Below, piece by piece: positions 1-6,001 of a stretch of DNA of 6,001 nt. The position numbers and the translations under genes are program-made. Position 1 is the stretch's first letter, and each line of letters opens with the position of its first letter. Origin of the DNA: Weeksellaceae bacterium (GTDB taxonomy: Bacteria > Bacteroidota > Bacteroidia > Flavobacteriales > Weeksellaceae). The stretch covers positions 1 through 6,001 of the forward strand of contig JAQVDG010000141.1 in NCBI GenBank assembly GCA_028698395.1, given 5' to 3'. The notes under the pieces are model-generated. The model searched no databases, had not been told where the DNA came from, and saw nothing but the letters and a program-made list of their open reading frames with translations.

Positions 1-982
1 ACGTCTTCTGGATTCTGACGAATCCAAATCCAATGCTGCCCTGCTGGTGAATAATTACGATTGGATGAAAGATGTTTCTTTCCTTGATTTTGCCCGAACA
101 ATCGGCAAACATATTACCGTAAATTATATGATGGCAAAAGATTCGGTAAAAAGTCGATTAAGTTCAGAATCTTCTGTAGGAATGTCATTTACAGAGTTTA
201 CTTATCAGCTGATTCAAGGTTATGATTATTTGCATTTGTATAAAAATTTAGGAGCAAAACTTCAGTTTGGAGGCTCTGACCAATGGGGAAATATCACCAC
301 CGGAACTGAATTAATCCGAAGAATTGCACAAGGCGAAGCTTTTGCTTTTACTTGTCCATTAACTACAAAATCAGATGGAAGTAAATTCGGGAAAAGTGAA
401 GGCGGAGAGAATGTTTGGTTGGATAAAAACCGAACTTCTCCTTATAAGTTTTATCAGTTTTGGTTGAATCAGGCAGATGAAGATTCAGAAAAGTATATTA
501 AAATTTATACTTTTTTGAACCAACAGGAAATTGAAGAATTGATTGCCAAACACAAAGAAGCTCCACACGAACGATTGTTGCAAAAAACTTTAGCAGATGA
601 AATTACAACTTTAGTTCATGGAAAAGAAGAATTGGAAAATGCCATAAAAGCATCTGAAGTTTTATTCGGGAAATCCACAGCAGAAGATTTAATGTCTTTA
701 AACGCTGCTACTTTTTTATCAGTTTTTGAAGGTGTCCCTCAAGCGGTTATTTCAAAATCTGAATTAAAATCCGGAATCAATATTATTGAAGCTTTAACTG
801 AGAAATCTTCTTTTTTAAGTTCAAAAAGTGAAGCAAGACGTGATTTAAAAGCCAATGCAATTTCAGTAAACAAAGAAAAAGTAAATGATGAATATACTTT
901 GACTTTCAATGATTTAATTGCAGAAAAATATATTTTACTTCAAAAAGGAAAGAAAAATTATTTCTTATTGATTTTTGAATAG
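1..982 (+). CDS. tyrS: Tyrosyl-tRNA synthetase, 5' end cut off by window edge
   Basis: Class I aminoacyl-tRNA synthetase that activates tyrosine with ATP and charges tRNA-Tyr in the cytoplasm. The frame is open from base 2, upstream of the GTG at 47, and its first codons (RLLDSDESKSNAALLVNNYDW) continue the normal protein, so 47 is not the start. About 326 residues remain of a family that is usually about 420-430 long. The N-terminal HIGH region is outside the window. Visible signatures are VNYMMAKDSVKSRL, the tyrosine-site region YQLIQGYD, GGSDQWGN (269-292), and the KMSKS-type loop as KFGKS (383-397), followed by NVWLD and SPYKFYQFW. The C-terminal part, roughly the last 60 residues, looks like the S4-type RNA-binding domain (SEARRDLKANAISVN). 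No frameshift is seen; it stops with TAG at 980-982 and a strong terminator follows. Family assignment is very secure. Confidence 0.97.
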   Translation, partial: RLLDSDESKSNAALLVNNYDWMKDVSFLDFARTIGKHITVNYMMAKDSVKSRLSSESSVGMSFTEFTYQLIQGYDYLHLYKNLGAKLQFGGSDQWGNITTGTELIRRIAQGEAFAFTCPLTTKSDGSKFGKSEGGENVWLDKNRTSPYKFYQFWLNQADEDSEKYIKIYTFLNQQEIEELIAKHKEAPHERLLQKTLADEITTLVHGKEELENAIKASEVLFGKSTAEDLMSLNAATFLSVFEGVPQAVISKSELKSGINIIEALTEKSSFLSSKSEARRDLKANAISVNKEKVNDEYTLTFNDLIAEKYILLQKGKKNYFLLIFE

Positions 983-1002
983 AATTAAAAAATAAAGCGT
1001 GC

Positions 1003-1041
1003 AAACAGCAATAAAAATTAAAATTTTATTGCTGTTTTTTT
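1003..1041 (+). terminator. Intrinsic terminator of tyrS
   Basis: A perfect 14-bp inverted repeat, AAACAGCAATAAAA (1003-1016) against TTTTATTGCTGTTT (1024-1037), has a 7-nt loop and runs into a T tract (1035-1041). It starts 20 nt after the tyrS stop. The tail is T-rich only in the plus direction, so it acts on tyrS. It should reduce read-through into the Plug gene at 1098. Confidence 0.85.
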
Positions 1042-1097
1042 ATGAAATAAGCTCAGAGTCCGTGAAATTTTCTATTTTTATCTAAAAATAACTATTC

Positions 1098-2348
1098 ATG
1101 CGAGTATTTCTTTTTATTTCAGTTCTGTTTTCTTTTTGTCCTATAGCAAAATCACAAATTTATCAAGAAAAATTACCGCCGGAACACATCAAAACTGTCC
1201 AATTATTCAATCCACAAACCAATGATCAAACACCGATTATGCGTTTGGGACAAGGTTATTTTGTCTTATCTTTTGATGATTTTAACGGAGGTTTTCAGGA
1301 ATATAATTATAAAATAGAACATTACAATGCCGATTGGACACCTTCTGGAATTTTTGAATCGGAATTTTTAAACGGTTACAATTCATCTTATATCCAAGAT
1401 TATAGGTATTCTTTTAATACTTATCAATCTTATACACATTACCGTTTCACTTTCCCAAATAAAGATATTCAGTTGAAATTATCAGGAAATTATGTGTTGA
1501 AAATTTATACAAACGACGAAAACAAACCTATTTTCACCAAACGTTTTGCACTTTTTGATGATTCAAAAGTTACGGTAGGATTACAATTTGAACGAGGAAT
1601 TGGAAGTGGAGATTTAAATCAGCGAATCAACGCTGTCGTAAGCAGTGGTCAGGTAAATCTAACTGAAAGTCCGGATGGTGCTACACTTTTTATTATGAAA
1701 AACGGAAATTGGGAAGACAATTTAACACTGAAAAAAGCTTCTTTCATGAATCCCAATCAACTTACTTACCGAAACCAAAATTATTTATTTGAAGGCGGAA
1801 GTGAATATTTATGGTTTGATACCAAAAACATAGAAGTTCCAACTCTCAATACTGAACGGGTTTTTAAAGAAAATTTGTACCATACGATATTACGACCGGA
1901 TTTTATGCGATGGAATTTAGGTTATTTTGATGAGCGCGACGTAAACGGAGCTTTTTACATCCGAAACATACGTGTTCCCGATCAAAGCAAATCTTCAGTA
2001 GAAGCCGATTATACTTGGGTTCATTTTGCAATGGATGAATTTAATGATGTTGGCGGAACCAAAGAACTTTATGTGGTGGGTGCTTTTAATAATTGGCAAC
2101 TTTCACCGGAATATCGGCTAAAATTAACTCCTGAAAATTATTGGGAAGTAGCAATTTTACTCAAACAAGGTTATTACAATTACCAATATGCCGTTTTGGA
2201 CACTTTGACAAATAAAATCAGCTACAGCGAAATAAACGGAAGCTTCTGGCAAACCGAAAATCAATACCAAGGATTGTTTTATTACCGACCTTGGGGCGTT
2301 CGTTACGATGTGTTAATCGGTTATGGAGAAGTGAATACACGAAATTAA
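1098..2348 (+). CDS. Type IX secretion system Plug protein (DUF5103 family)
   Basis: 416-residue exported protein. In the known Flavobacterium T9SS structures, the Plug protein closes the periplasmic side of the SprA outer-membrane translocon when no PorV-bound cargo is engaged. Residues 1-19 look like a signal peptide: short basic start, hydrophobic FLFISVLFSF core, and AKS before Q20, with Gln at +1 as is usual in Bacteroidota. Cys14 has no lipobox, so it is probably not a lipoprotein. The N-terminal domain (about 25-160) has the family pattern EYNYKIEHYNADW (68-80), FLNGYN, DYRYSFNTYQSYTHYRF and SGNYVLKIYTND. Family members I recall usually have HCNADW; here it is HYNADW. The C-terminal region (about 305-405) is beta-rich with VVGAFNNW (326-333) and YYNYQYAV, resembling an E-set/CBM48-type fold. 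Start: ATG at 1098, which gives an intact signal peptide. It follows a terminator but no clear TAnnTTTG promoter is visible. Other sor/por/gld genes are not in the window. Function is inferred from family. Confidence 0.87.
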   Translation: MRVFLFISVLFSFCPIAKSQIYQEKLPPEHIKTVQLFNPQTNDQTPIMRLGQGYFVLSFDDFNGGFQEYNYKIEHYNADWTPSGIFESEFLNGYNSSYIQDYRYSFNTYQSYTHYRFTFPNKDIQLKLSGNYVLKIYTNDENKPIFTKRFALFDDSKVTVGLQFERGIGSGDLNQRINAVVSSGQVNLTESPDGATLFIMKNGNWEDNLTLKKASFMNPNQLTYRNQNYLFEGGSEYLWFDTKNIEVPTLNTERVFKENLYHTILRPDFMRWNLGYFDERDVNGAFYIRNIRVPDQSKSSVEADYTWVHFAMDEFNDVGGTKELYVVGAFNNWQLSPEYRLKLTPENYWEVAILLKQGYYNYQYAVLDTLTNKISYSEINGSFWQTENQYQGLFYYRPWGVRYDVLIGYGEVNTRN

Positions 2349-2420
2349 TTATACTAAATTTCTATCAATCTCTAAAAAGCAAAGTTTAAAAAACCCAACA
2401 ATTAAACCGTTGAAAATACG

Positions 2421-2428
2421 TATCTTTG
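2421..2428 (+). promoter_or_regulatory. -7 promoter element of pruA (TATCTTTG)
   Basis: TATCTTTG matches the Bacteroidota primary-sigma -7 consensus TAnnTTTG exactly and lies 40 nt before the pruA ATG. No TTG is found at the expected 17-23 nt upstream; the only nearby TTG (2410-2412) is just 8 nt away, so the -33 half is missing or degenerate. The leader between the element and the ATG is nearly all A/T and lacks a Shine-Dalgarno sequence. Confidence 0.6.
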
Positions 2429-2468
2429 CACCTAAAATTTTTCAATTTAATTTATAAAAAAATATATT

Positions 2469-4097
2469 ATGCCAAAAGGAATTTATCAAGTACCCTATGC
2501 AGTAAACGAACCGGTTTTGTCGTATGCACCCGGTACTCCTGAACGTGAAGAATTATTGGCTACGTACAAAAAAATGTACAGTCAAGAAGTTGAGATTCCT
2601 CAATACATTGGAAATAAAGAGGTAAAAAGCGGAAATAAAGTAGCTATTCATCCGCCACACGACCACAAACACATTGTAGGTTATTACCACAAAGGAAACT
2701 CAGATGACGTAAAAGAAGCAATTAATGCAGCCTTGGAAGCTCGTAAGGAATGGGCGAATATGTCATGGGAAAATCGTGCTGCCATCTTTTTAAAAGCTGC
2801 CGATTTATTAGCCGGCCCTTATCGTGCCAAAATCAATGCAGCCACTATGATTGGACAGTCCAAAAATGTTTTTCAAGCAGAAATTGATGCCGCTTGTGAG
2901 TTGATTGACTTTTTGCGATTTAATGTGGAATACATGACCCAGATTTATGCTGACCAGCCAATTTCCTCTGAAGGAGTTTGGAATCGGGTAGAATACCGTC
3001 CGTTGGAAGGATTTACTTTTGCTATTACACCTTTTAATTTTACAGCGATTTCAGGAAATTTACCGGCATCCATGGCATTGATGGGAAATGTGGTAGTATG
3101 GAAACCTTCTACTACTCAGATTTATTCGGCAGAAGTAATTATGGAAGTGTTCAAAGAAGCCGGATTACCAAATGGAGTCATTAATATGGTCTTGACCGGA
3201 GGAGCAGAAACAGCGAAAATTTGTATTGAACATCCTGATTTTGCAGGCGTTCATTTTACAGGTTCAACCGGAGTTTTTAAATCCATTTGGAAACAAATTG
3301 GTGATAATATTCAAAACCATAAAACTTATCCGAGAATTGTAGGAGAAACCGGAGGAAAAGATTTTGTTATTGCTCATAAATCATCCAATCCGGCAGAGGT
3401 GGCAACCGCTTTGATTCGCGGAGCTTTTGAATACCAAGGACAAAAATGTTCGGCAGCCTCAAGAGCTTATATTCCATCTAATTTATGGAATGACGTAAAA
3501 GCTGAAATGAAAAAAGCTTTGGATACAATTACAATGGGTTCACCGGAAGATTTCTCTAATTTTGTTACTGCTGTAATTGATTCAAGTTCTTTCAACAAAT
3601 GCAAAGGATACATTGAAAGAGCACAAACTTCTAATGAAGCGGAAGTGATTTTTGGTGGAAAATGTGATGACTCTGTTGGCTATTTTGTTGAACCAACTGT
3701 AATTAAAACTACAAATCCACAATACGAAAGTATGGTAGAAGAAATTTTTGGTCCGATTTTAACCCTTTATGTTTATGATGAAAATAAATGGGAAGAAACT
3801 TTGAAATTAGTAGATGAAACTTCTGAATATGCTTTAACCGGTGCCATCTTCGGAAAAGACCGTTATGCAGTTAATCAAGGAATTAAAGCGTTGGAAAATT
3901 CAGCCGGAAATTTCTACATCAACGATAAGCCAACCGGAGCTGTAGTAGGACAACAGCCGTTTGGTGGAGCAAGAGCTTCCGGAACCAATGATAAAGCTGG
4001 TTCTGCAATGAATTTATTGCGTTGGGTTTCTGTCAGAACTGTAAAAGAAACCTTTGTTCCGGCAAAAGATTATCGTTATCCGTTTTTAGAAAAATAA
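2469..4097 (+). CDS. pruA: Delta-1-pyrroline-5-carboxylate (L-glutamate gamma-semialdehyde) dehydrogenase
   Basis: 542-residue cytoplasmic NAD-dependent aldehyde dehydrogenase that oxidises glutamate gamma-semialdehyde (in equilibrium with P5C) to glutamate, the second step of proline breakdown. The sequence is of the monofunctional, ALDH4A1-like type, not a PutA fusion: there is no proline dehydrogenase or DNA-binding domain. The Rossmann NAD-binding region is about 40-290, with ITPFNFTA (186-193) carrying the likely catalytic Asn190, WKPS (Lys212) for the cofactor, and FTGSTGVF. GETGGK (292-297) holds the general-base-region Glu293. The catalytic domain has the nucleophile Cys327 in QGQKCSAASR, EEIFGPIL, and the substrate-anchoring loop PFGGARASGTNDKAG (497-511), which is characteristic of P5C dehydrogenases. 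Length is normal and all key residues are present. Start: ATG at 2469 gives the usual N-terminus of Bacteroidota homologues (MPKGIYQVPYAVNEPV). It has its own -7 element and terminator, so it is probably transcribed alone; a proline dehydrogenase partner is not in the window. Confidence 0.96.
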   Translation: MPKGIYQVPYAVNEPVLSYAPGTPEREELLATYKKMYSQEVEIPQYIGNKEVKSGNKVAIHPPHDHKHIVGYYHKGNSDDVKEAINAALEARKEWANMSWENRAAIFLKAADLLAGPYRAKINAATMIGQSKNVFQAEIDAACELIDFLRFNVEYMTQIYADQPISSEGVWNRVEYRPLEGFTFAITPFNFTAISGNLPASMALMGNVVVWKPSTTQIYSAEVIMEVFKEAGLPNGVINMVLTGGAETAKICIEHPDFAGVHFTGSTGVFKSIWKQIGDNIQNHKTYPRIVGETGGKDFVIAHKSSNPAEVATALIRGAFEYQGQKCSAASRAYIPSNLWNDVKAEMKKALDTITMGSPEDFSNFVTAVIDSSSFNKCKGYIERAQTSNEAEVIFGGKCDDSVGYFVEPTVIKTTNPQYESMVEEIFGPILTLYVYDENKWEETLKLVDETSEYALTGAIFGKDRYAVNQGIKALENSAGNFYINDKPTGAVVGQQPFGGARASGTNDKAGSAMNLLRWVSVRTVKETFVPAKDYRYPFLEK

Positions 4098-4110
4098 AAA
4101 TTACTAAACA

Positions 4111-4145
4111 AAAAATCCGTCTAAAATAGGCGGATTTTTATTTTA
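4111..4145 (+). terminator. Intrinsic terminator of pruA, potentially bidirectional
   Basis: The hairpin starts 14 nt after the pruA stop. AAAAATCCGTCT (4111-4122) pairs with AGGCGGATTTTT (4128-4139), 12 bp including one G-U pair, with a 5-nt loop AAAAT and then ATTTTAT. Read on the minus strand, the same stem ends in six Ts (4115-4110), so it could also stop read-through from the converging minus-strand operon. Confidence 0.85.
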
Positions 4146-4194
4146 TAAAAACTAGTGTTATGTAAATTATAAAGTTGTATAATGCATAGTGTAT

Positions 4195-4232
4195 AAAAAA
4201 TTCATTATCAATGTTTTTGAACATTGTATAAT
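4195..4232 (-). terminator. Probable intrinsic terminator of the TPR-ribH-doxX unit
   Basis: On the minus strand, 14 nt after the DoxX gene stop, ATTAT/CAATGTT (4204-4215 plus-strand coordinates) is mirrored by AACATTG/ATAAT (4220-4226 and 4228-4232). This is a 12-bp stem with a single bulged base (4227) and a TTTG loop. Three bases later the minus strand has six Ts (4200-4195). The stem is AT-rich, so strength is uncertain; the terminator at 4111-4145 could act as a backup. Confidence 0.55.
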
Positions 4233-4246
4233 TAACTTAATACTAG

Positions 4247-4681
4247 CTAAACTGTTTTATTTCTCTTTAAAATTAATCGGTCAAATGAATGTTTCCCCGG
4301 TCCGATTAAAAGTATAACAATAAAAATCGCCAAATAAATCAATGGTAATTCTCGGGATTTAAATTCGTCTGCTCCGTGGTAAACAAAAACAATATATGCC
4401 ATATTGATAATCAAAGGAATTGCAGCAATTCGGGTAAATAATCCTAAAAAGATAAGTGCTGCACACAAAAATTCCGATATAACAACCAAAATAAAAGTTA
4501 ATTCGGCTCCTAATCCCAGAAAATCTACAAATTCAATTTTTGCACCTGAAATTAATTTTTGTAATTTTCCTAATCCATGTCCATACAGCATAGCACTTCC
4601 GGCAACAAATCGCAACAAAAGCATGGAGTAATCTACTCCGCTCGTTGAGGTTCCTGATGAAAAAATATTTTTTGAATTCAT
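4247..4681 (-). CDS. DoxX-family small integral membrane protein
   Basis: 144-residue inner-membrane protein of the DoxX family. Known members include a subunit of an archaeal thiosulfate:quinone oxidoreductase and the mycobacterial DoxX of a redox complex, but most bacterial members have no assigned role, so I infer no reaction. Four hydrophobic segments are visible: about 18-34, 58-82, 84-101 and 112-128. Family-typical features are the YGHGLGKL stretch after helix 1 (33-40), an acidic residue in helix 2 (SEF, Glu70), FLGLFTR at the end of helix 2 (78-84), and GPGKHSFD (127-134) after the last helix. Start: ATG at 4681-4679, giving a short polar, Ser/Thr-rich N-terminus. The alternative Met20 would begin inside helix 1 and is unlikely. 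It begins 11 nt after the ribH stop, so co-transcription is expected. The leader is A/T only, with no Shine-Dalgarno. Stop is TAG at 4249-4247. Confidence 0.88.
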   Translation of the reverse strand: MNSKNIFSSGTSTSGVDYSMLLLRFVAGSAMLYGHGLGKLQKLISGAKIEFVDFLGLGAELTFILVVISEFLCAALIFLGLFTRIAAIPLIINMAYIVFVYHGADEFKSRELPLIYLAIFIVILLIGPGKHSFDRLILKRNKTV

Positions 4682-4692
4682 TATTAATTATT

Positions 4693-5184
4693 TTAAATTA
4701 ACTTTAACTTGAAATTTGCCATAATAACAGCTGTAACACCCGCTTCAACACCTTTATTTCCATGTTTTCCGCCGGAGCGATCAATGGATTGCTGTTCATT
4801 ATCATCGGTTAATACACAGAAAATCACAGGTGTATCATATTGAATATTCAAATCTTTGATTCCTTGTGTTACACCTTGACAAACATAATCAAAATGAGCT
4901 GTTTCACCACGAATAACGCTCCCGACTGCAATAATGGCATCAAACTTTTTTGATTTACAAAGTTGTCCGGAACCATAAATTAACTCAAAACTCCCCGGCA
5001 CTTCATAAGAAAAAATATTTTCTTCTTTTGCACCTAAATCCAGCAAAGTATCTACGATTCCTTTTTGGAGATTATGTGTAATATGGGCGTTCCATTGCGA
5101 AACAACAATGCCGAAACGAAAGGTCTCGGCATGAGGTAATTGTGATTTATCGTAAAGTGATAAATTTTTATTTTCAGTTGCCAC
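4693..5184 (-). CDS. ribH: 6,7-dimethyl-8-ribityllumazine synthase, GTG start
   Basis: 163-residue cytoplasmic enzyme that condenses 5-amino-6-ribitylaminouracil with 3,4-dihydroxy-2-butanone 4-phosphate, the penultimate step of riboflavin synthesis; family members form pentamers or 60-mer shells. Motifs in order: FGIVVSQWN (24-32) with the ring-stacking aromatic Trp31, VPGSFE (62-67), GSVIRGETAHFDYV (88-101) with the catalytic His97, and VLTDDNEQQSIDRSG (124-138) with Arg136 at the phosphate site, then GNKG. Length and all key residues are normal. The start is GTG at 5184-5182. It is the only usable start: an in-frame TAA lies at 5199-5197, and no ATG or TTG occurs before the conserved FGIVVSQWN. 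The GTG lies inside the end of the TPR gene (11-nt overlap), which suggests translational coupling. No other riboflavin genes and no FMN riboswitch are in the window. Confidence 0.97.
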   Translation of the reverse strand: MATENKNLSLYDKSQLPHAETFRFGIVVSQWNAHITHNLQKGIVDTLLDLGAKEENIFSYEVPGSFELIYGSGQLCKSKKFDAIIAVGSVIRGETAHFDYVCQGVTQGIKDLNIQYDTPVIFCVLTDDNEQQSIDRSGGKHGNKGVEAGVTAVIMANFKLKLI

Positions 5185-5878
5185 TAATTGCGTATTTTAA
5201 TCTTTCAATATACTTTTCCACTTCGCCATCACCTGCATTTGGATATTTATTTGCTAAAATTTGGAAATATTTTAATGCTTCTTGGTTAGCTCCTAATTCA
5301 ATTGCTAATTTTCCGGCTTTTGTATAATACAAAGTTTGTAACACTTCTAAATCCGTTCCTTCAGCTGCTTTTACATAATAGGAAAGAGCTTCTTTTTCTT
5401 TTCCGAATTCAACCAAAGCATTCCCAATCATTCCGTTTTTCTGAGCGGTTAGAATTTCATCATCTGATTTGAATTTTTCTAAACTTGAAACAGCAGAAGC
5501 GTAATCACCTAATTTATAATAAGCAATTCCGGCTTTGTACAATGCAATATTTGCTCCTTTGGTTCCGCCGTAATTTTGAATGATTTGTTCATAACCCTGA
5601 AAACTTCCCGGACTTCCTTTTAATGCCAAAACAACGGAATCTTGTTTGAAATATTCATCAGCCTGAATCATTTCAGTAAAAGCTTTTTCAGATTTTGGTT
5701 CTAAAATAGTTTTTAAATACACAAAATATCCAATTCCGATTAAAGCTAAAACTCCAAAAATACTTAATATGATTTTTGAATGTCTTTCGAAGAAATTTTC
5801 CGCTTTATGAGCTGTTTCATTCAAGCTATCAATTACTTTCTCCGTTGTATATACTTGCTTTTTACTCTTTTTTGTCAT
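5174..5878 (-). CDS. TPR protein with N-terminal membrane anchor
   Basis: 234-residue protein. The charged N-terminus (1-34, MTKKSKKQ...) is followed by one transmembrane helix at about 36-56 (IILSIFGVLALIGIGYFVYL). With positive charges before the helix, the remainder should be periplasmic. The soluble part contains about three tetratricopeptide repeats: 109-138 (ALYKAGIAYYKLGDYASAVSSL), 147-175 (NALVEFGKEKEALSYYVKA) and 183-213 (KAGKLAIELGANQEALKYFQ, then NKYP). The architecture resembles the YfgM/TPR-21 type, which in Enterobacteria associates with the Sec/PpiD periplasmic chaperone network; equivalence here is only inferred. TPRs mediate protein contacts and no catalytic residues are seen. 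Start: ATG at 5878-5876, the first after the promoter at 5901-5931. Its TGA stop (5176-5174) overlaps ribH. It is the first gene of the three-gene unit. Confidence 0.85.
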   Translation of the reverse strand: MTKKSKKQVYTTEKVIDSLNETAHKAENFFERHSKIILSIFGVLALIGIGYFVYLKTILEPKSEKAFTEMIQADEYFKQDSVVLALKGSPGSFQGYEQIIQNYGGTKGANIALYKAGIAYYKLGDYASAVSSLEKFKSDDEILTAQKNGMIGNALVEFGKEKEALSYYVKAAEGTDLEVLQTLYYTKAGKLAIELGANQEALKYFQILANKYPNAGDGEVEKYIERLKYAISGN

Positions 5879-5900
5879 TTTTATTTAAGTTTCAAGTGCG

Positions 5901-5931
5901 CAAAATTAACAAATTAGAACTATCTGTACAA
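5901..5931 (-). promoter_or_regulatory. Promoter of the TPR-ribH-doxX unit
   Basis: On the minus strand, TTG (5931-5929), a 20-nt spacer, then TAATTTTG (5908-5901) matches the Flavobacterium consensus TTG-N17-23-TAnnTTTG at every fixed position. The -7 element ends 22 nt before the TPR ATG (5878), so the 5' leader should be under 20 nt. That leaves no room for a riboswitch such as the FMN element. Confidence 0.75.
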
Positions 5932-5948
5932 GTTTTATTTTAATTCAT

Positions 5949-5979
5949 AAAAAAAAGATTCTAAGCCTATCAGAATCTT
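5949..5979 (-). terminator. Intrinsic terminator of an unseen minus-strand gene
   Basis: AAGATTCT (5955-5962) and AGAATCTT (5972-5979) form a perfect 8-bp stem with a 9-nt loop. Read on the minus strand, the stem runs straight into a T8 tract (5956-5949). It lies upstream of the TPR promoter, so it must serve a gene ending to the right of the window. A minus-strand TAA is present at 5988-5986, but the few codons before the window edge cannot identify a gene. Confidence 0.7.
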
Positions 5980-6001
5980 AACAGTTTAAATTCCAACAAC
6001 C

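Noticed and set aside
47..49. GTG as the tyrS start codon
   Set aside because: The frame stays open and family-like upstream to the window edge, and a start here would remove the N-terminal catalytic region.
1111..1160. Lipoprotein signal at Cys14 of the Plug protein
   Set aside because: The residues before the Cys are Phe-Ser-Phe, not a lipobox, whereas AKS-Q at 17-20 is a good type I cleavage site.
2384..2407. Terminator for the Plug gene
   Set aside because: The GTTTAA/TTAAAC repeat has only a 6-bp AT-rich stem with a 12-nt loop and no T tail, so it does not qualify as an intrinsic terminator.
4140..4246. Small RNA or mobile-element remnant in the convergent gap
   Set aside because: The repeats here are short (9 nt) and explained in part by the terminator. 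There is no promoter-like TAnnTTTG, no target-site duplication and no transposase fragment.
4404..4631. 75-codon plus-strand open frame
   Set aside because: It lies wholly antisense to the well-supported DoxX gene. Its translation is low-complexity (Asn, Lys, Ile, Ser, Pro) with no recognisable domain.
5142..5327. 61-codon plus-strand open frame
   Set aside because: It is antisense to the TPR/ribH junction, has no promoter, and its product shows no family features.
5879..5900. FMN riboswitch upstream of the ribH operon
   Set aside because: The leader after the predicted start is under 20 nt, with no room for the conserved RFN structure. ribH is also the second gene of the unit.

Overview
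The window reads as ordinary core chromosome from a member of the Flavobacteriia (Bacteroidota), probably Flavobacterium or a close relative. Evidence: the sequence is AT-rich; start codons sit behind A/T-rich leaders without Shine-Dalgarno sequences; -7 elements have the Bacteroidota form TAnnTTTG (TATCTTTG before pruA, TAATTTTG on the minus strand before the TPR gene); and there is a gene for the type IX secretion system (T9SS) Plug protein, a system confined to Bacteroidota. Species cannot be fixed from the window.

Layout. Left half, plus strand: the 3' three quarters of tyrS (tyrosyl-tRNA synthetase, cut by the left edge), closed by a clear intrinsic terminator at 1003-1041; a T9SS Plug (DUF5103) gene at 1098-2348 with a signal peptide; then pruA (P5C / glutamate-semialdehyde dehydrogenase) at 2469-4097, which has its own -7 element and its own terminator. 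Right half, minus strand: a three-gene unit read right to left, TPR membrane protein (5878-5174), ribH (lumazine synthase, 5184-4693) and a DoxX-family membrane protein (4681-4247). The first two overlap by 11 nt and the last two are 11 nt apart. A good Flavobacterium promoter lies at 5901-5931 and a plausible terminator at 4195-4232. The two halves converge at about 4100-4246, where two terminators face each other.

The right edge (5949-5979) carries a minus-strand terminator that belongs to a gene lying beyond the window.

The genes serve separate functions: translation (tyrS), protein export (Plug), proline/glutamate catabolism (pruA), riboflavin synthesis (ribH), and two envelope proteins of undefined role (TPR, DoxX). 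No mobile element, CRISPR array, RNA gene or phage signature was seen, and no gap between genes exceeds 300 bases. I found no evidence of a new biological system. The points most worth checking are the ribH GTG start inside the upstream gene, the link of TPR and DoxX membrane proteins with ribH, and the sugar-binding-like C-terminal motif in the Plug protein.
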